A DNA stretch of 13,330 nucleotides from an uncultured Prosthecobacter sp. (GTDB taxonomy: Bacteria; Verrucomicrobiota; Verrucomicrobiia; Verrucomicrobiales; Verrucomicrobiaceae), in NCBI GenBank assembly GCA_947523045.1, contig CANNUR010000063.1, positions 1 to 13,330 of the forward strand. The letters run 5' to 3'. Under the pieces are notes generated by a model. The model saw only the letters and a program-made list of their open reading frames with translations, did not search any database and was not told the DNA's origin. Position 1 is the first letter of the stretch. The number at the start of each line of letters is the position of its first letter. Shown piece by piece: positions 1 to 8,607 of the stretch. A program made the translations under genes and the position numbers.

Positions 1-305
1 TGTCCGAGCGCGTCACCCTCGGTCTGATGGGGGAGATCGACCTCGTCCACGATGCCGAGACCGGCGGCCACGACCTCGAATGGCTGCACTCGGCGACGCT
101 CGGCATTGGACTCACCGAGCGCGTCGGCACGTATCTGGAGTTGGTCGGCATCGCCGGCAACGACACGAATTACCAGGGCCTGTTCAACACCGGCCTGACC
201 TTTGCTCTCACCCCCACCCTGGTCTTCGATGCCGGGGTCCGCCTCGGCCTGAACCGGCCGGCGCCGGACTTCGGGGTCTTCTCCGGGGTCAGCTTTCGCT
301 TTTAA
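1..305 (+). CDS. Outer-membrane beta-barrel protein, C-terminal fragment (MetA-pathway/transporter-like)
   Basis: The frame is open from the window edge to the TAA at 303-305, so only about 100 C-terminal residues are present and the start lies upstream. The visible part alternates polar and hydrophobic residues in beta-strand style and ends in S-F-R-F. A terminal phenylalanine is the usual C-terminal signature of outer-membrane barrels recognised by the BAM machinery. The segments around 'NTGLTFALTPTLVFDAGVR' and 'LNRPAPDFGVFSGVSFRF' resemble the ends of proteins annotated as putative MetA-pathway phenol degradation or 'transporter' barrels; this is a family-level impression only. It lies 6 bases before the metal-binding lipoprotein gene, so it probably belongs to the same transcript and may supply the outer-membrane step of the same uptake route. 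Substrate is unknown. Confidence 0.7.
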   Translation, partial: SERVTLGLMGEIDLVHDAETGGHDLEWLHSATLGIGLTERVGTYLELVGIAGNDTNYQGLFNTGLTFALTPTLVFDAGVRLGLNRPAPDFGVFSGVSFRF

Positions 306-311
306 CCCGCC

Positions 312-1205
312 ATGAAATCCCTGCTCCTGCTCGCCATCCTCACGCTCGCCGCCTGCAGTCCCGCGCCGGAAGCGCCGGCCGACGGCCGCAAGCGCGTGCT
401 GACCACCTTCACCATCCTCGCCGACATGGCCCGCCACGTCGCCGGCGAAGCCGCCGTGGTTGAGTCGATCACCAAACCCGGCGCGGAGATCCACGACTAC
501 GAACCGACCCCGCAGGACCTGGTCAAGGTCAAGGACGCCGACCTCGTGCTGTGGAACGGCCTCGGCCTGGAGCGCTGGTTTGAACGCTTCTTCCAGCAGG
601 CGCAGGGCGCCGCCTCGGCCGTGCTCAGCGAGGGCATCGAACCCATGGGCATCGGCGAGGGTCCCTACACCGGCAAGCCCAACCCGCACGCCTGGATGTC
701 GCCGGCCAATGCGCTCATCTACGTTGAGAACATCCGCCGCGCCCTCAGCGAACTCGATCCGGCCAACGCTCCGGTCTATGCCGCCAACGCCGCCGCCTAC
801 GCGGAGCGCCTGCGTGCCGTCGAGGCCCCGGTGCGCGAGGCCCTCGCCGCCGTGCCGGAGAACCGCCGCTGGCTGGTCACCAGCGAGGGCGCCTTCTCCT
901 ACCTGGCCCGCGACTTTGGCCTCAAGGAACTCTACCTCTGGCCGATCAATGCCGACGAGGAGGGCACGCCCCAGCAGGTGCGCCGGGTCGTCGACACGGT
1001 GCGTGCCCAGGGCATCCCGGCCGTGTTTTCGGAAAGCACGGTGAGCGACAAGGCCATGCGCCAGGTCGCCAAGGAAACAGGTGCGCGCTACGCCGGCGTG
1101 CTGTATGTGGACTCGCTGACCGGACCCGACGGCCCCGTGCCGACGTATCTGGACCTGCTGCACTACAATGCCCGCGCCCTCGCGCAGGCCTTCACCTCTC
1201 CCTGA
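312..1205 (+). CDS. Manganese/iron ABC transporter substrate-binding lipoprotein (SitA/MntC/PsaA cluster)
   Basis: This is a periplasmic lipoprotein that would capture a divalent metal ion and deliver it to an ABC importer. The N-terminus is a lipoprotein signal peptide ([15 protein letters not shown]) with lipobox L-A-A-C, giving a lipidated Cys15. The four ligand positions of cluster A-I (TroA/ZnuA) proteins can be picked out: His61 in E-I-H-D-Y-E-P-T-P, His126 in N-P-H-A-W-M-S-P, Glu192 in S-E-G-A-F-S-Y and Asp267 in L-Y-V-D-S-L. The His-His-Glu-Asp set, and Glu at the third position instead of His, point to the Mn/Fe branch rather than ZnuA-type zinc binders. There is no His/Asp-rich loop of the ZnuA kind. 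At 297 residues it is of normal length. The gene is followed after 5 bases by its ATPase gene, so co-translation is likely. I saw no clear Shine-Dalgarno sequence and no clear MntR/Fur box in the short upstream gap. Confidence 0.9.
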   Translation: MKSLLLLAILTLAACSPAPEAPADGRKRVLTTFTILADMARHVAGEAAVVESITKPGAEIHDYEPTPQDLVKVKDADLVLWNGLGLERWFERFFQQAQGAASAVLSEGIEPMGIGEGPYTGKPNPHAWMSPANALIYVENIRRALSELDPANAPVYAANAAAYAERLRAVEAPVREALAAVPENRRWLVTSEGAFSYLARDFGLKELYLWPINADEEGTPQQVRRVVDTVRAQGIPAVFSESTVSDKAMRQVAKETGARYAGVLYVDSLTGPDGPVPTYLDLLHYNARALAQAFTSP

Positions 1206-1210
1206 CACCC

Positions 1211-2107
1211 ATGCCGGACACGCCGCTCGCCATCGAGGTTGCGGACGTCACCGTGGCCTACCCGAACGGCCACGTCGCCCTGCGCGACGCCTCCTTCCAG
1301 CTCGGCCCCGGCACGATCTGCGCCCTGGTCGGCGTCAACGGCAGCGGCAAGAGCACGTTGTTCAAGTCGATCATGGGCTTCGTCCGCCCCGCGCGCGGCC
1401 GCATCCGCATCGCCGGCGCGCCGGTTGAGGCCTCGCGCAAACGCCAGCTCGTCGCCTACGTGCCGCAGGCGGAGGAGGTCGACTGGACCTTCCCGGTCAG
1501 CGTCTGGGACGTGGTGCTGATGGGTCGCTACGGCCACATGAACTTCCTGCGCCTGCCCAGCGCCGAGGACAAGCGCCTCGCCCTGGAGAGCCTCGAACGG
1601 GTCGGCATGGCCGATTACCGCGATCGCCAGATCGGCGAGCTCTCGGGCGGCCAGAAAAAGCGTGTCTTCCTCGCCCGCGCCCTCGCCCAGCAGGGCCGCA
1701 TCATGCTGCTCGACGAGCCCTTCACCGGCGTCGACGTGCAGACCGAGGCCGCCATCATCGAACTGCTGCGCGCGCTGCGCTCGGAAGGCCACATCATCCT
1801 CGTCTCCACCCACAACCTCGGCAGCGTGCCGGAGTTCTGCGACCAGGTGGTGCTGATCCATCGCACCGTGCTCGCCTACGGGCCGACCGAGGAGGTGTTC
1901 ACCGAGCAAAACCTGACGCGTGCCTTTGGCGGCGCCCTGCGCCAGTTCCACTTCGAAAACTCGACCATTCAGGATCACGACGGCCGCACGGTGAAGCTGC
2001 TCACCGACGACGAGCGCCCGCTCGTCTTCGGCAAGGACGGCCACCTCGAGTACACCGAGCGCCAGGGCCGCGAGGACCTGGTCAAGGAACGCGAGAAGCT
2101 GGGGTAG
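1211..2107 (+). CDS. Manganese/iron ABC transporter ATP-binding protein (SitB/MntB-like)
   Basis: This is the cytoplasmic ATPase that would power metal import together with the preceding lipoprotein. Canonical ABC elements appear in order: Walker [10 protein letters not shown] (41-49), Q-loop Gln86 in Y-V-P-Q, signature L-S-G-G-Q (144-148), Walker B I-M-L-L-D-E-P with Asp168 and Glu169, and the switch His201 in S-T-H-N. The segment around '[20 protein letters not shown]' is typical of metal-chelate importers. The 298-residue length includes a C-terminal tail with T-D-D-E-R-P, as in the SitB/YfeB branch. The start at 1211 is 5 bases after the upstream stop. What is odd is that the partner permease genes (SitC/SitD type) do not follow. 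The gene is succeeded by a palindromic intergenic region and the convergent valS. The permease could be upstream of this window or elsewhere. Confidence 0.92.
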   Translation: MPDTPLAIEVADVTVAYPNGHVALRDASFQLGPGTICALVGVNGSGKSTLFKSIMGFVRPARGRIRIAGAPVEASRKRQLVAYVPQAEEVDWTFPVSVWDVVLMGRYGHMNFLRLPSAEDKRLALESLERVGMADYRDRQIGELSGGQKKRVFLARALAQQGRIMLLDEPFTGVDVQTEAAIIELLRALRSEGHIILVSTHNLGSVPEFCDQVVLIHRTVLAYGPTEEVFTEQNLTRAFGGALRQFHFENSTIQDHDGRTVKLLTDDERPLVFGKDGHLEYTERQGREDLVKEREKLG

Positions 2108-2380
2108 GGCGGCGCGGCCGCCGGAGATGGAAGATCGGAGCTGGGAGATGGTCCGGGGGCCTGCGGCGCGCCAGCGTCTTGGACTGCTGCAGCCTGCTGC
2201 AGCTTTTCCGGAGCCAGCCCTGCTGGCGCTTCCTGCGCGGCGCAGCCGCCCTCTTTCCGCCGCAGCAGGGCTGCGGTCAACCCAAGCGGCAGGAGGCCTG
2301 CCGCAGTCCACGATCCGGGGTTCTGCCAAGCCCCCTCTCCAATCTTCCAGCTTCCAGCTTCCGCGGCGCAGCCGCCGCCC
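2108..2380. repeat. Nested GC-rich palindromic intergenic region (REP/BIME-like)
   Basis: The whole gap between the sitB-like gene and the convergent valS is built of inverted repeats. Directly after the upstream stop is GGCGGC-GCG-GCCGCC (2108-2122). The outer arms (about 2108-2150 and 2339-2376) are imperfect reverse complements, both containing GGAAGAT(C/T)GG and a GC-rich GGCGGC...GCCGC block. Inside are TGGACTGC (2180-2187) paired with GCAGTCCA (2303-2310), and AGCCCTGCTG (2216-2225) paired perfectly with CAGCAGGGCT (2263-2272). No convincing ORF is present. The region may act as a bidirectional terminator or mRNA stabiliser between convergent genes, or be a dispersed palindromic repeat or structured RNA. 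Copy number elsewhere in the genome cannot be judged from this window. Confidence 0.65.
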
Positions 2381-2395
2381 TCAGCCGAGGGCGGC
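2374..2395 (-). terminator. Perfect hairpin spanning the valS stop codon
   Basis: GCCGCCCTC (2374-2382) and GAGGGCGGC (2387-2395) form a 9-bp GC-rich perfect stem with a 4-base loop. The stem covers the last codons and the stop codon of valS. There is no following T-tract on the minus strand, so intrinsic termination is only a possibility. It may equally protect the 3' end of the transcript. Confidence 0.4.
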
Positions 2396-5143
2396 GAGCA
2401 TTTCGCGCAGCTTGGCGAGCTTCTCCTGCCAGTCGGTCTGCCGCTGCTGGTGCTCGTCGAGCACCTTCTGCGGGACCTTGGAGGTGAAGTTCGTGTCGGC
2501 GAGCTTGGCGGCGACCTTCTCGAGTTCGGCCTCGGCCTTGGCGAGTTCCTTGCCGACGCGGGCGCGCTCGGCCTCGACGTCGATCAGGCCGTCGAGCGGC
2601 AGGAAGATCGTGCCCAGCGGTGTCAGCGCGCTCGGCGTGCCCTTGGTCGGCGTGAAGGCTGCATCGACCTCGAGCGGCTCGGCGTTGAGCAGCAGGCGCA
2701 GGACTTCCACCTCGTGGGCCGGCAGTTCCTGGTTCGGCTTGAGCACGAAGCGCACCTTCTTGTTGAGGTTGAAGGTGCTCTTCAGGCCGCGGCCGAGCAC
2801 CACGGTTTCGTAGGTGTCGTTCGCCGCCTTTTCGTCCTCGGGCAGCAGGCCGAAGTGGGCGAGTTCATCGGCGTCGAGCGGCTTCGGCCAGGGGGCAAAC
2901 TGGATGCTGCTGCCGCCCTGGTTTTCCGGCATGTCCTGCTGAAAGCCCATGCCGTGCCACAGCTCCTCGGTGATGAAGGGCATGAAGGGATGGAACAGCC
3001 GCAGCGTGTGGCCGAGCACGAAGTCGATGACCGCCAGCGTGTTGGCGCGGCGGCGGCGGTTTTCGCTGTAGCCGGCCTCAGTGAGGCCGGAAGCGGGGTC
3101 ACTGCCCCCGTCTACAGGAGCCTGTAGCACGGCCTTCGAGGCCTCGACATACCAGTCGCAGTACTCGCTCCAGAAGAAACGGTAGAGCGAGGCGGTGGCG
3201 TCGCTGAAGCGGTATTCTTCCAGGGCGGTGCTGACTTCGGCAATGGCGGCGTTCAGGCGCAGCAGGATCCATTTGTCATCGCGGCTGAGCAGCGCGGGAT
3301 CGATTTCGGTTTCGGTGGCCCCGCCCTGCATCTGCCGGAAGCGCGCGGCGTTCCAGAGCTTGGTGCAGAAGTTGCGGCCGAGCTCGACGTTTTTCTCGTC
3401 GAACAGGATGTCCTGGCCGAGCGGCGCGCTGCGCATGATGCCGAAGCGCAGGGCGTCAGCGCTGTACTTGGCAATCAGCTCCAGCGGGTCCGGCGAGTTG
3501 CCAAGCGACTTGCTCATCTTGCGACCCTGCTTGTCGCGGATGATGCCGGTGTAATAGACGTTCTTGAACGGCAGCTCGTCCATCCACTCGAAGCCGGCCA
3601 TGATCATGCGCGCGACCCAGAAGAAGATGATGTCCGGCCCCGTGACGAGATCGGTCGTCGGGTAGAAGGCTTTCAGCAGCGGGTTCTGCGCGTCCTGCGC
3701 CTTGTCGCCGGTCCAGCCCATCGTCGCGAAGGGCCAGAGCCAGGAGCTGAACCAGGTGTCGAGGACGTCGGGGTCTTGCTCCCAGTTTTCCGCATCGGCC
3801 GGCGGTTCGATGCCGCAGTAGATGTCGGACGAGTCCGACGAGTCGGACTTGTCGGACCCTTTTCGATACCACACCGGAATCCGATGTCCCCACCAGACCT
3901 GGCGGCTGATGCACCAGTCCTGCAGGCCGTTCATCCAATGGTCATAGACCTTGGCCCAGCGGTCGGGGTGGAACTGCATCTCGCCGTCGGCGACGACGGC
4001 CTGGCTTTCCTTGACGCTCGGGTACTTGAGGAACCACTGCTCGCTCAGCCGGCTCTCGATCGGCACATCGGCGCGCTCGGAGTAGCCGAGGTTGTTCTGA
4101 TACGGCTCCTCCTTCACGAGGCTGCCGATCTCGGCGAGCAACTCGGCGGCGCGTTTGCGGGCGGCGAAGCGCTCCATGCCGGCGAGGTCCTTGCCGGCGA
4201 GCTCATTGAGCGTGCCGTTCGGGTGCATGACGTCGATCACCGGCAGGCCGTGGCGCTGGCCGATCTCGAAGTCGGCCTTGTCATGGGCCGGCGTCACCTT
4301 CAGCACGCCGGTGCCGAAGGTGAAATCGACGTGCTCATCGGCGACGATCGGCAGCAGGGCCTGGTTCTCGACCGGCAGCGGCCGGCGCACATGCTTGCCG
4401 ATGAGGTGGGCGTAGCGTTCGTCCTTGGGATTCACCGCGATGGCGGTGTCGCCGGGGATGACTTCCGGGCGCGTGGTGGCGATTTCCAGCCAGGTGCCGG
4501 GCTCTTCGACGACCTCGACCTTGAAGTGATACATGATGGCGTTCTGCGCCTTCATGACGACCTCCTCATCGCTGAGCGCGGTGAGCGAGGACGGGCACCA
4601 GTTGACCATGCGTTTGCCGCGGTAGATCAGGCCCTTCTTGTAGAGATCGACGAACACCCGCATGACGCAGGCGTTGTAGTCGGGATCAAAGGTGAAGCGC
4701 TCGCGGCTCCAGTCGCAGGAGGCGCCGAGTTTCTTCAGCTGCTCGATGATGATGCCGCCGTGTTTTTCCTTCCACTCCCAGATCTTGGCGACCAGGCCCT
4801 CGCGGCCGAGGTCGTCGCGGTGCTTGATGACGCCCTTCTTTTTCAGGGTCTTTTCGACGACGTTCTGGGTGGCGATGCCGGCGTGGTCGGTGCCGGGCAG
4901 CCAGAGCACTTCCTTGCCCTGCATGCGGGCGCGGCGGGCGAGGATGTCCTGGATTGTGTTGTTGAGGACGTGGCCGAGGGTGAGGATGCCCGTGACGTTC
5001 GGCGGCGGGATGACAATGCTGTAGGCCGGGCGCTTCTCGCTGACGCGGGCGGGGTCGGCTTCAAAGCATTTCGCGTCGAGCCAGCGCTGGTACCAGCGGG
5101 GTTCGACCTCCGCCGGGGTGTAGGTCTTGTCGAGTTCGGGCAT
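2381..5143 (-). CDS. valS: Valine--tRNA ligase
   Basis: This class I aminoacyl-tRNA synthetase attaches valine to tRNA-Val in the cytoplasm. The diagnostic segments are all present. The N-terminal I-P-P-P-N-V-T-G leads into the ATP-binding motif at residues 55-58, here T-L-G-H, with Thr at the first His position of HxGH. Then come W-L-P-G-T-D-H-A-G-I-A-T and the ValRS editing (CP1) domain. The catalytic stretch D-T-W-F-S-S-W-L-W-P-F is followed by K-M-S-K-S at 542-546 (nt 3506-3520). The anticodon-binding region contains F-M-P-F-I-T-E-E-L-W-H. The C-terminus is the charged heptad-like coiled coil typical of ValRS (about 850-920). The 920-residue length is in the usual range. Two low-complexity insertions are noted separately: Ser/Asp repeats at residues 430-440 and a palindrome-encoded stretch near residues 672-694. 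The start is the first Met after the gap; no clear Shine-Dalgarno sequence is seen. Confidence 0.97.
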   Translation of the reverse strand: MPELDKTYTPAEVEPRWYQRWLDAKCFEADPARVSEKRPAYSIVIPPPNVTGILTLGHVLNNTIQDILARRARMQGKEVLWLPGTDHAGIATQNVVEKTLKKKGVIKHRDDLGREGLVAKIWEWKEKHGGIIIEQLKKLGASCDWSRERFTFDPDYNACVMRVFVDLYKKGLIYRGKRMVNWCPSSLTALSDEEVVMKAQNAIMYHFKVEVVEEPGTWLEIATTRPEVIPGDTAIAVNPKDERYAHLIGKHVRRPLPVENQALLPIVADEHVDFTFGTGVLKVTPAHDKADFEIGQRHGLPVIDVMHPNGTLNELAGKDLAGMERFAARKRAAELLAEIGSLVKEEPYQNNLGYSERADVPIESRLSEQWFLKYPSVKESQAVVADGEMQFHPDRWAKVYDHWMNGLQDWCISRQVWWGHRIPVWYRKGSDKSDSSDSSDIYCGIEPPADAENWEQDPDVLDTWFSSWLWPFATMGWTGDKAQDAQNPLLKAFYPTTDLVTGPDIIFFWVARMIMAGFEWMDELPFKNVYYTGIIRDKQGRKMSKSLGNSPDPLELIAKYSADALRFGIMRSAPLGQDILFDEKNVELGRNFCTKLWNAARFRQMQGGATETEIDPALLSRDDKWILLRLNAAIAEVSTALEEYRFSDATASLYRFFWSEYCDWYVEASKAVLQAPVDGGSDPASGLTEAGYSENRRRRANTLAVIDFVLGHTLRLFHPFMPFITEELWHGMGFQQDMPENQGGSSIQFAPWPKPLDADELAHFGLLPEDEKAANDTYETVVLGRGLKSTFNLNKKVRFVLKPNQELPAHEVEVLRLLLNAEPLEVDAAFTPTKGTPSALTPLGTIFLPLDGLIDVEAERARVGKELAKAEAELEKVAAKLADTNFTSKVPQKVLDEHQQRQTDWQEKLAKLREMLAALG
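3066..3128. repeat. Palindromic element inside valS
   Basis: Two perfect inverted repeats lie close together within the coding sequence: CCGGCCTCA-G-TGAGGCCGG (3072-3090) and CTACAGG-AG-CCTGTAG (3112-3127). The heptamer CTGTAGC occurs at both edges (3066-3072 and 3122-3128). The encoded residues, roughly A-P-V-D-G-G-S-D-P-A-S-G-L-T-E-A-G-Y-S-E, fall between the conserved E-A-S-K-A-V-L and the helix that begins R-A-N-T-L-A-V-I-D-F. Synthetases such as the E. coli enzyme have only a short linker at this point, from my memory of its sequence. This supports an in-frame insertion of a palindromic repeat in a surface loop. Confidence 0.55.
3824..3856 (-). repeat. Nine-base tandem repeat in valS encoding Ser-Asp units
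   Basis: On the minus strand the units TCCGACAAG, TCCGACTCG, TCGGACTCG and a final TCCGAC follow each other in frame. They encode S-D-K-S-D-S-S-D-S-S-D, residues 430-440 of valyl-tRNA synthetase. The repeat sits in a loop between V-W-W-G-H-R-I-P-V-W-Y and the C-G-I-E-P-P segment ahead of D-T-W-F-S-S-W, a place where ValRS sequences vary in length. Because the unit is a multiple of three, it leaves the frame intact. Confidence 0.7.
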
Positions 5144-5206
5144 AAAGGGCCGTCAAGATGGGGGCGTCCGGCGACATTGCAAGGCGAGGGTGGGCTCCCC
5201 TGGAGG

Positions 5207-5253
5207 CGCCCTCGCCAGAGGGCGGGATCGGGCCGCGGGACGGCATTTGTCCC
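5207..5253. repeat. Small palindromes in the valS / Hsp70 gap
   Basis: The gap between the valS start (5143) and the end of the Hsp70-like gene (5292) is under 150 bases and holds no convincing gene. It contains CGCCCTC-GCCA-GAGGGCG (5207-5224), a 7-bp perfect stem with a 4-base loop. This is followed by GGGAC (5237-5241) paired with GTCCC (5249-5253). They could end or attenuate transcription running leftward from the chaperone gene into valS. No T-run follows, so a terminator role is uncertain. The valS promoter presumably also lies here, but I see no clear -35/-10 pair. Confidence 0.4.
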
Positions 5254-5291
5254 CAGCCCGTGGTGTGGCCGACACGCCTACAACCCGCGCC

Positions 5292-7040
<1,749 letters not shown>

Positions 7041-7154
7041 GGGTTGCCAGTATCGCGGAATACGGCTCACCGCAAATTCCGGGCTTCCCTTCCGGGGTCG
7101 CCCCGCACAAAATGGCGAAGACGGCGCCCTGCGCCGCGTACGAATCCCTTCGCC
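7041..7154. promoter_or_regulatory. Divergent intergenic region between Hsp70-like gene and oxidoreductase gene
   Basis: These 114 bases separate two divergently read genes and must carry both of their translation starts and, most simply, both promoters. I find no confident -35/-10 pair, CIRCE-type heat-shock inverted repeat or strong Shine-Dalgarno sequence in it. The promoter assignment rests on layout only. Confidence 0.35.
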
Positions 7155-8474
7155 ATGAGCTTCACCACCCGTCGCCAGTTCCTGTCCCGCACCGCCGGCA
7201 GCCTTTTCGCCGCCCCCTTTGTCACCACCGGCATGAAGGCCGCTTCGCCCAACGGCAAGCTCCGCCACGCCGCCTTTGGCGCCTCGGGCATGTCCTGGTC
7301 CGACATCAATGCCATGTCGAATCACGACATGTGGGAACTGGTCGCCGTGGCCGATGTCGACACCCGCAACTTCGCCCGCCTGAAGGAAAAATTCCCGAAT
7401 GCCCGCTGCTACCAGGACTGGCGCGAGCTGCTCGAAAAGGAGGCCGGCAACATCGACTCGGTCAACGTCTCGACCCCCGACCACATGCACGGCCCGATGG
7501 GACTCAAGGTGCTGGAACTGGGCAAGCACCTGTACGGCCAGAAGCCGCTGGCGCAGAACCTGTACGAATGCCGCCAGCTCATGCTCAAGGCGCGCGAGAA
7601 GGGTGTCATGACCCAGATGGGCATCCAGGTGTCGTCGGCCTTCACCGAGCGCCACGCGGTCGCCCTGATCCAGGAAGGCGCCATCGGCAAGGTCAAGGAG
7701 GTGCACACCTTCTCGAACAAGTTCTGGGGCGACATGGATCCGGTGCCGCAGCGCAACGACCCGGTGCCGGCGGGCTTCGACTGGCAGCAGTGGCTCGGCC
7801 CGGCGGCCGACCGCCCCTACATTGACAAGTACTACCACCCCGGCCAGTGGCGCAAACGCCGCGACTTCGGCACTGGCACCCTCGGCGACATGGGTTGCCA
7901 CATGTTCAGCGGCTGGTTCCGCTCCCTGAACCTGGCGGCGCCGATCGGCGTGAAATCGACGGGGCCGGCCCCGGTCAACCTCACCAACTGGGCGATCAAC
8001 GCGGTCGTCGAGTACACCTTCAAGGGCACCGAATACACCGCCGGCGACACCGTCAAGGTGACCTGGTACGACGGCGATGCCCGTCCGCCCGCCCACGTCA
8101 TGGCGCTGGCCGATCCGGCCAAGTTCCCCGGCCAGGGCAGCATTTACCTCGGCACCGACGGCGTCCTGCTGTCGCCCCACGGCAGCACGCCGATGCTGTA
8201 CCCGCGGGAAAAGTTCGCCAAGCACAAGTACCCCAAGCTCGAGCCGCGCGACCACTGGAAGGACTACATCGACTGCTGCCTCAAGGGCGGGGCCCAGCCG
8301 AGCGCCAACTTCGACTACGCCGGTCCGCTCACCGAGGCCGTCCTGCTCGGCTGCCTCGCCAGCGCCTTCCCCGGCCAGGACCTGGTCTGGGATGCCCCCG
8401 GCCTCAAGATCGCCAATAACGAGGCTGCCAACGCCCTCGTGAAGCCGAAATACCGCCCCGGCTGGGAGATCTGA
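7155..8474 (+). CDS. Tat-exported Gfo/Idh/MocA-family oxidoreductase
   Basis: This is a predicted NAD(P)-dependent sugar or sugar-derivative oxidoreductase of 439 residues. The first residues, [12 protein letters not shown], form a twin-arginine signal (Arg6-Arg7) followed by a hydrophobic stretch and an Ala-rich cleavage region, so it should be exported folded with its cofactor. The Rossmann part follows with a modified glycine loop F-G-A-S-G-M-S (41-47), A-V-A-D-V-D (64-69) and S-T-P-D-H-M-H (106-112). The family's E-K-P motif appears as Q-K-P-L-A with Lys130. In the second domain D-x-x-x-H is visible as Asp245 and His249 (G-D-M-G-C-H). These exported members are strongly expanded in Verrucomicrobiota and Planctomycetota, usually in polysaccharide or sugar catabolism. 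The substrate cannot be named. The start at 7155 gives the best Tat signal. The open frame extending far upstream is antisense to the Hsp70-like gene. Confidence 0.92.
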   Translation: MSFTTRRQFLSRTAGSLFAAPFVTTGMKAASPNGKLRHAAFGASGMSWSDINAMSNHDMWELVAVADVDTRNFARLKEKFPNARCYQDWRELLEKEAGNIDSVNVSTPDHMHGPMGLKVLELGKHLYGQKPLAQNLYECRQLMLKAREKGVMTQMGIQVSSAFTERHAVALIQEGAIGKVKEVHTFSNKFWGDMDPVPQRNDPVPAGFDWQQWLGPAADRPYIDKYYHPGQWRKRRDFGTGTLGDMGCHMFSGWFRSLNLAAPIGVKSTGPAPVNLTNWAINAVVEYTFKGTEYTAGDTVKVTWYDGDARPPAHVMALADPAKFPGQGSIYLGTDGVLLSPHGSTPMLYPREKFAKHKYPKLEPRDHWKDYIDCCLKGGAQPSANFDYAGPLTEAVLLGCLASAFPGQDLVWDAPGLKIANNEAANALVKPKYRPGWEI

Positions 8475-8536
8475 TTTTTCCAGACGATGCACATCAGATT
8501 CGCACTCTATACAATTGAAGGCTGGAAATGTATTTA

Positions 8537-8565
8537 TTGAGTACAAGTTAACTTGCCCATATTAT
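8537..8565 (+). promoter_or_regulatory. Sigma70-like promoter of the ATPase-TPR cassette
   Basis: TTGAGT (8537-8542) and TATTAT (8560-8565) are separated by exactly 17 bases, which is the optimal spacing for a housekeeping promoter. Transcription would start near 8572, about 36 bases before the ATG at 8608 or 78 before the ATG at 8650. The surrounding line 8521-8580 is only 28% GC by my count, against 75% in 8341-8400. Assigned from sequence only. Confidence 0.55.
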
Positions 8566-8588
8566 TAGTAATATGATCTATGGGCAAG
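8544..8588. promoter_or_regulatory. Overlapping palindromes on the cassette promoter (candidate operator)
   Basis: Three inverted repeats overlap the promoter. CAAGTTAACTTG (8544-8555) is a perfect 12-base palindrome within the -35/-10 spacer. CATATTA-TTAG-TAATATG (8558-8575) covers the -10 box. CTTGCCCAT (8552-8560) pairs perfectly with ATGGGCAAG (8580-8588) across the start region. They share bases, so alternative pairings are possible. The geometry suits a dimeric repressor site or a switchable 5' leader. No regulator gene is present in the cassette, so a host factor or one of the two cassette proteins would have to bind. Confidence 0.5.
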
Positions 8589-8607
8589 GCCATACAAGTG
8601 TTTTGCC

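Noticed and set aside
7041..8546. Upstream extension of the Hsp70 frame to 8546
   Set aside because: It is antisense to the oxidoreductase gene, and Hsp70 homology starts exactly at the Met encoded at 7040.
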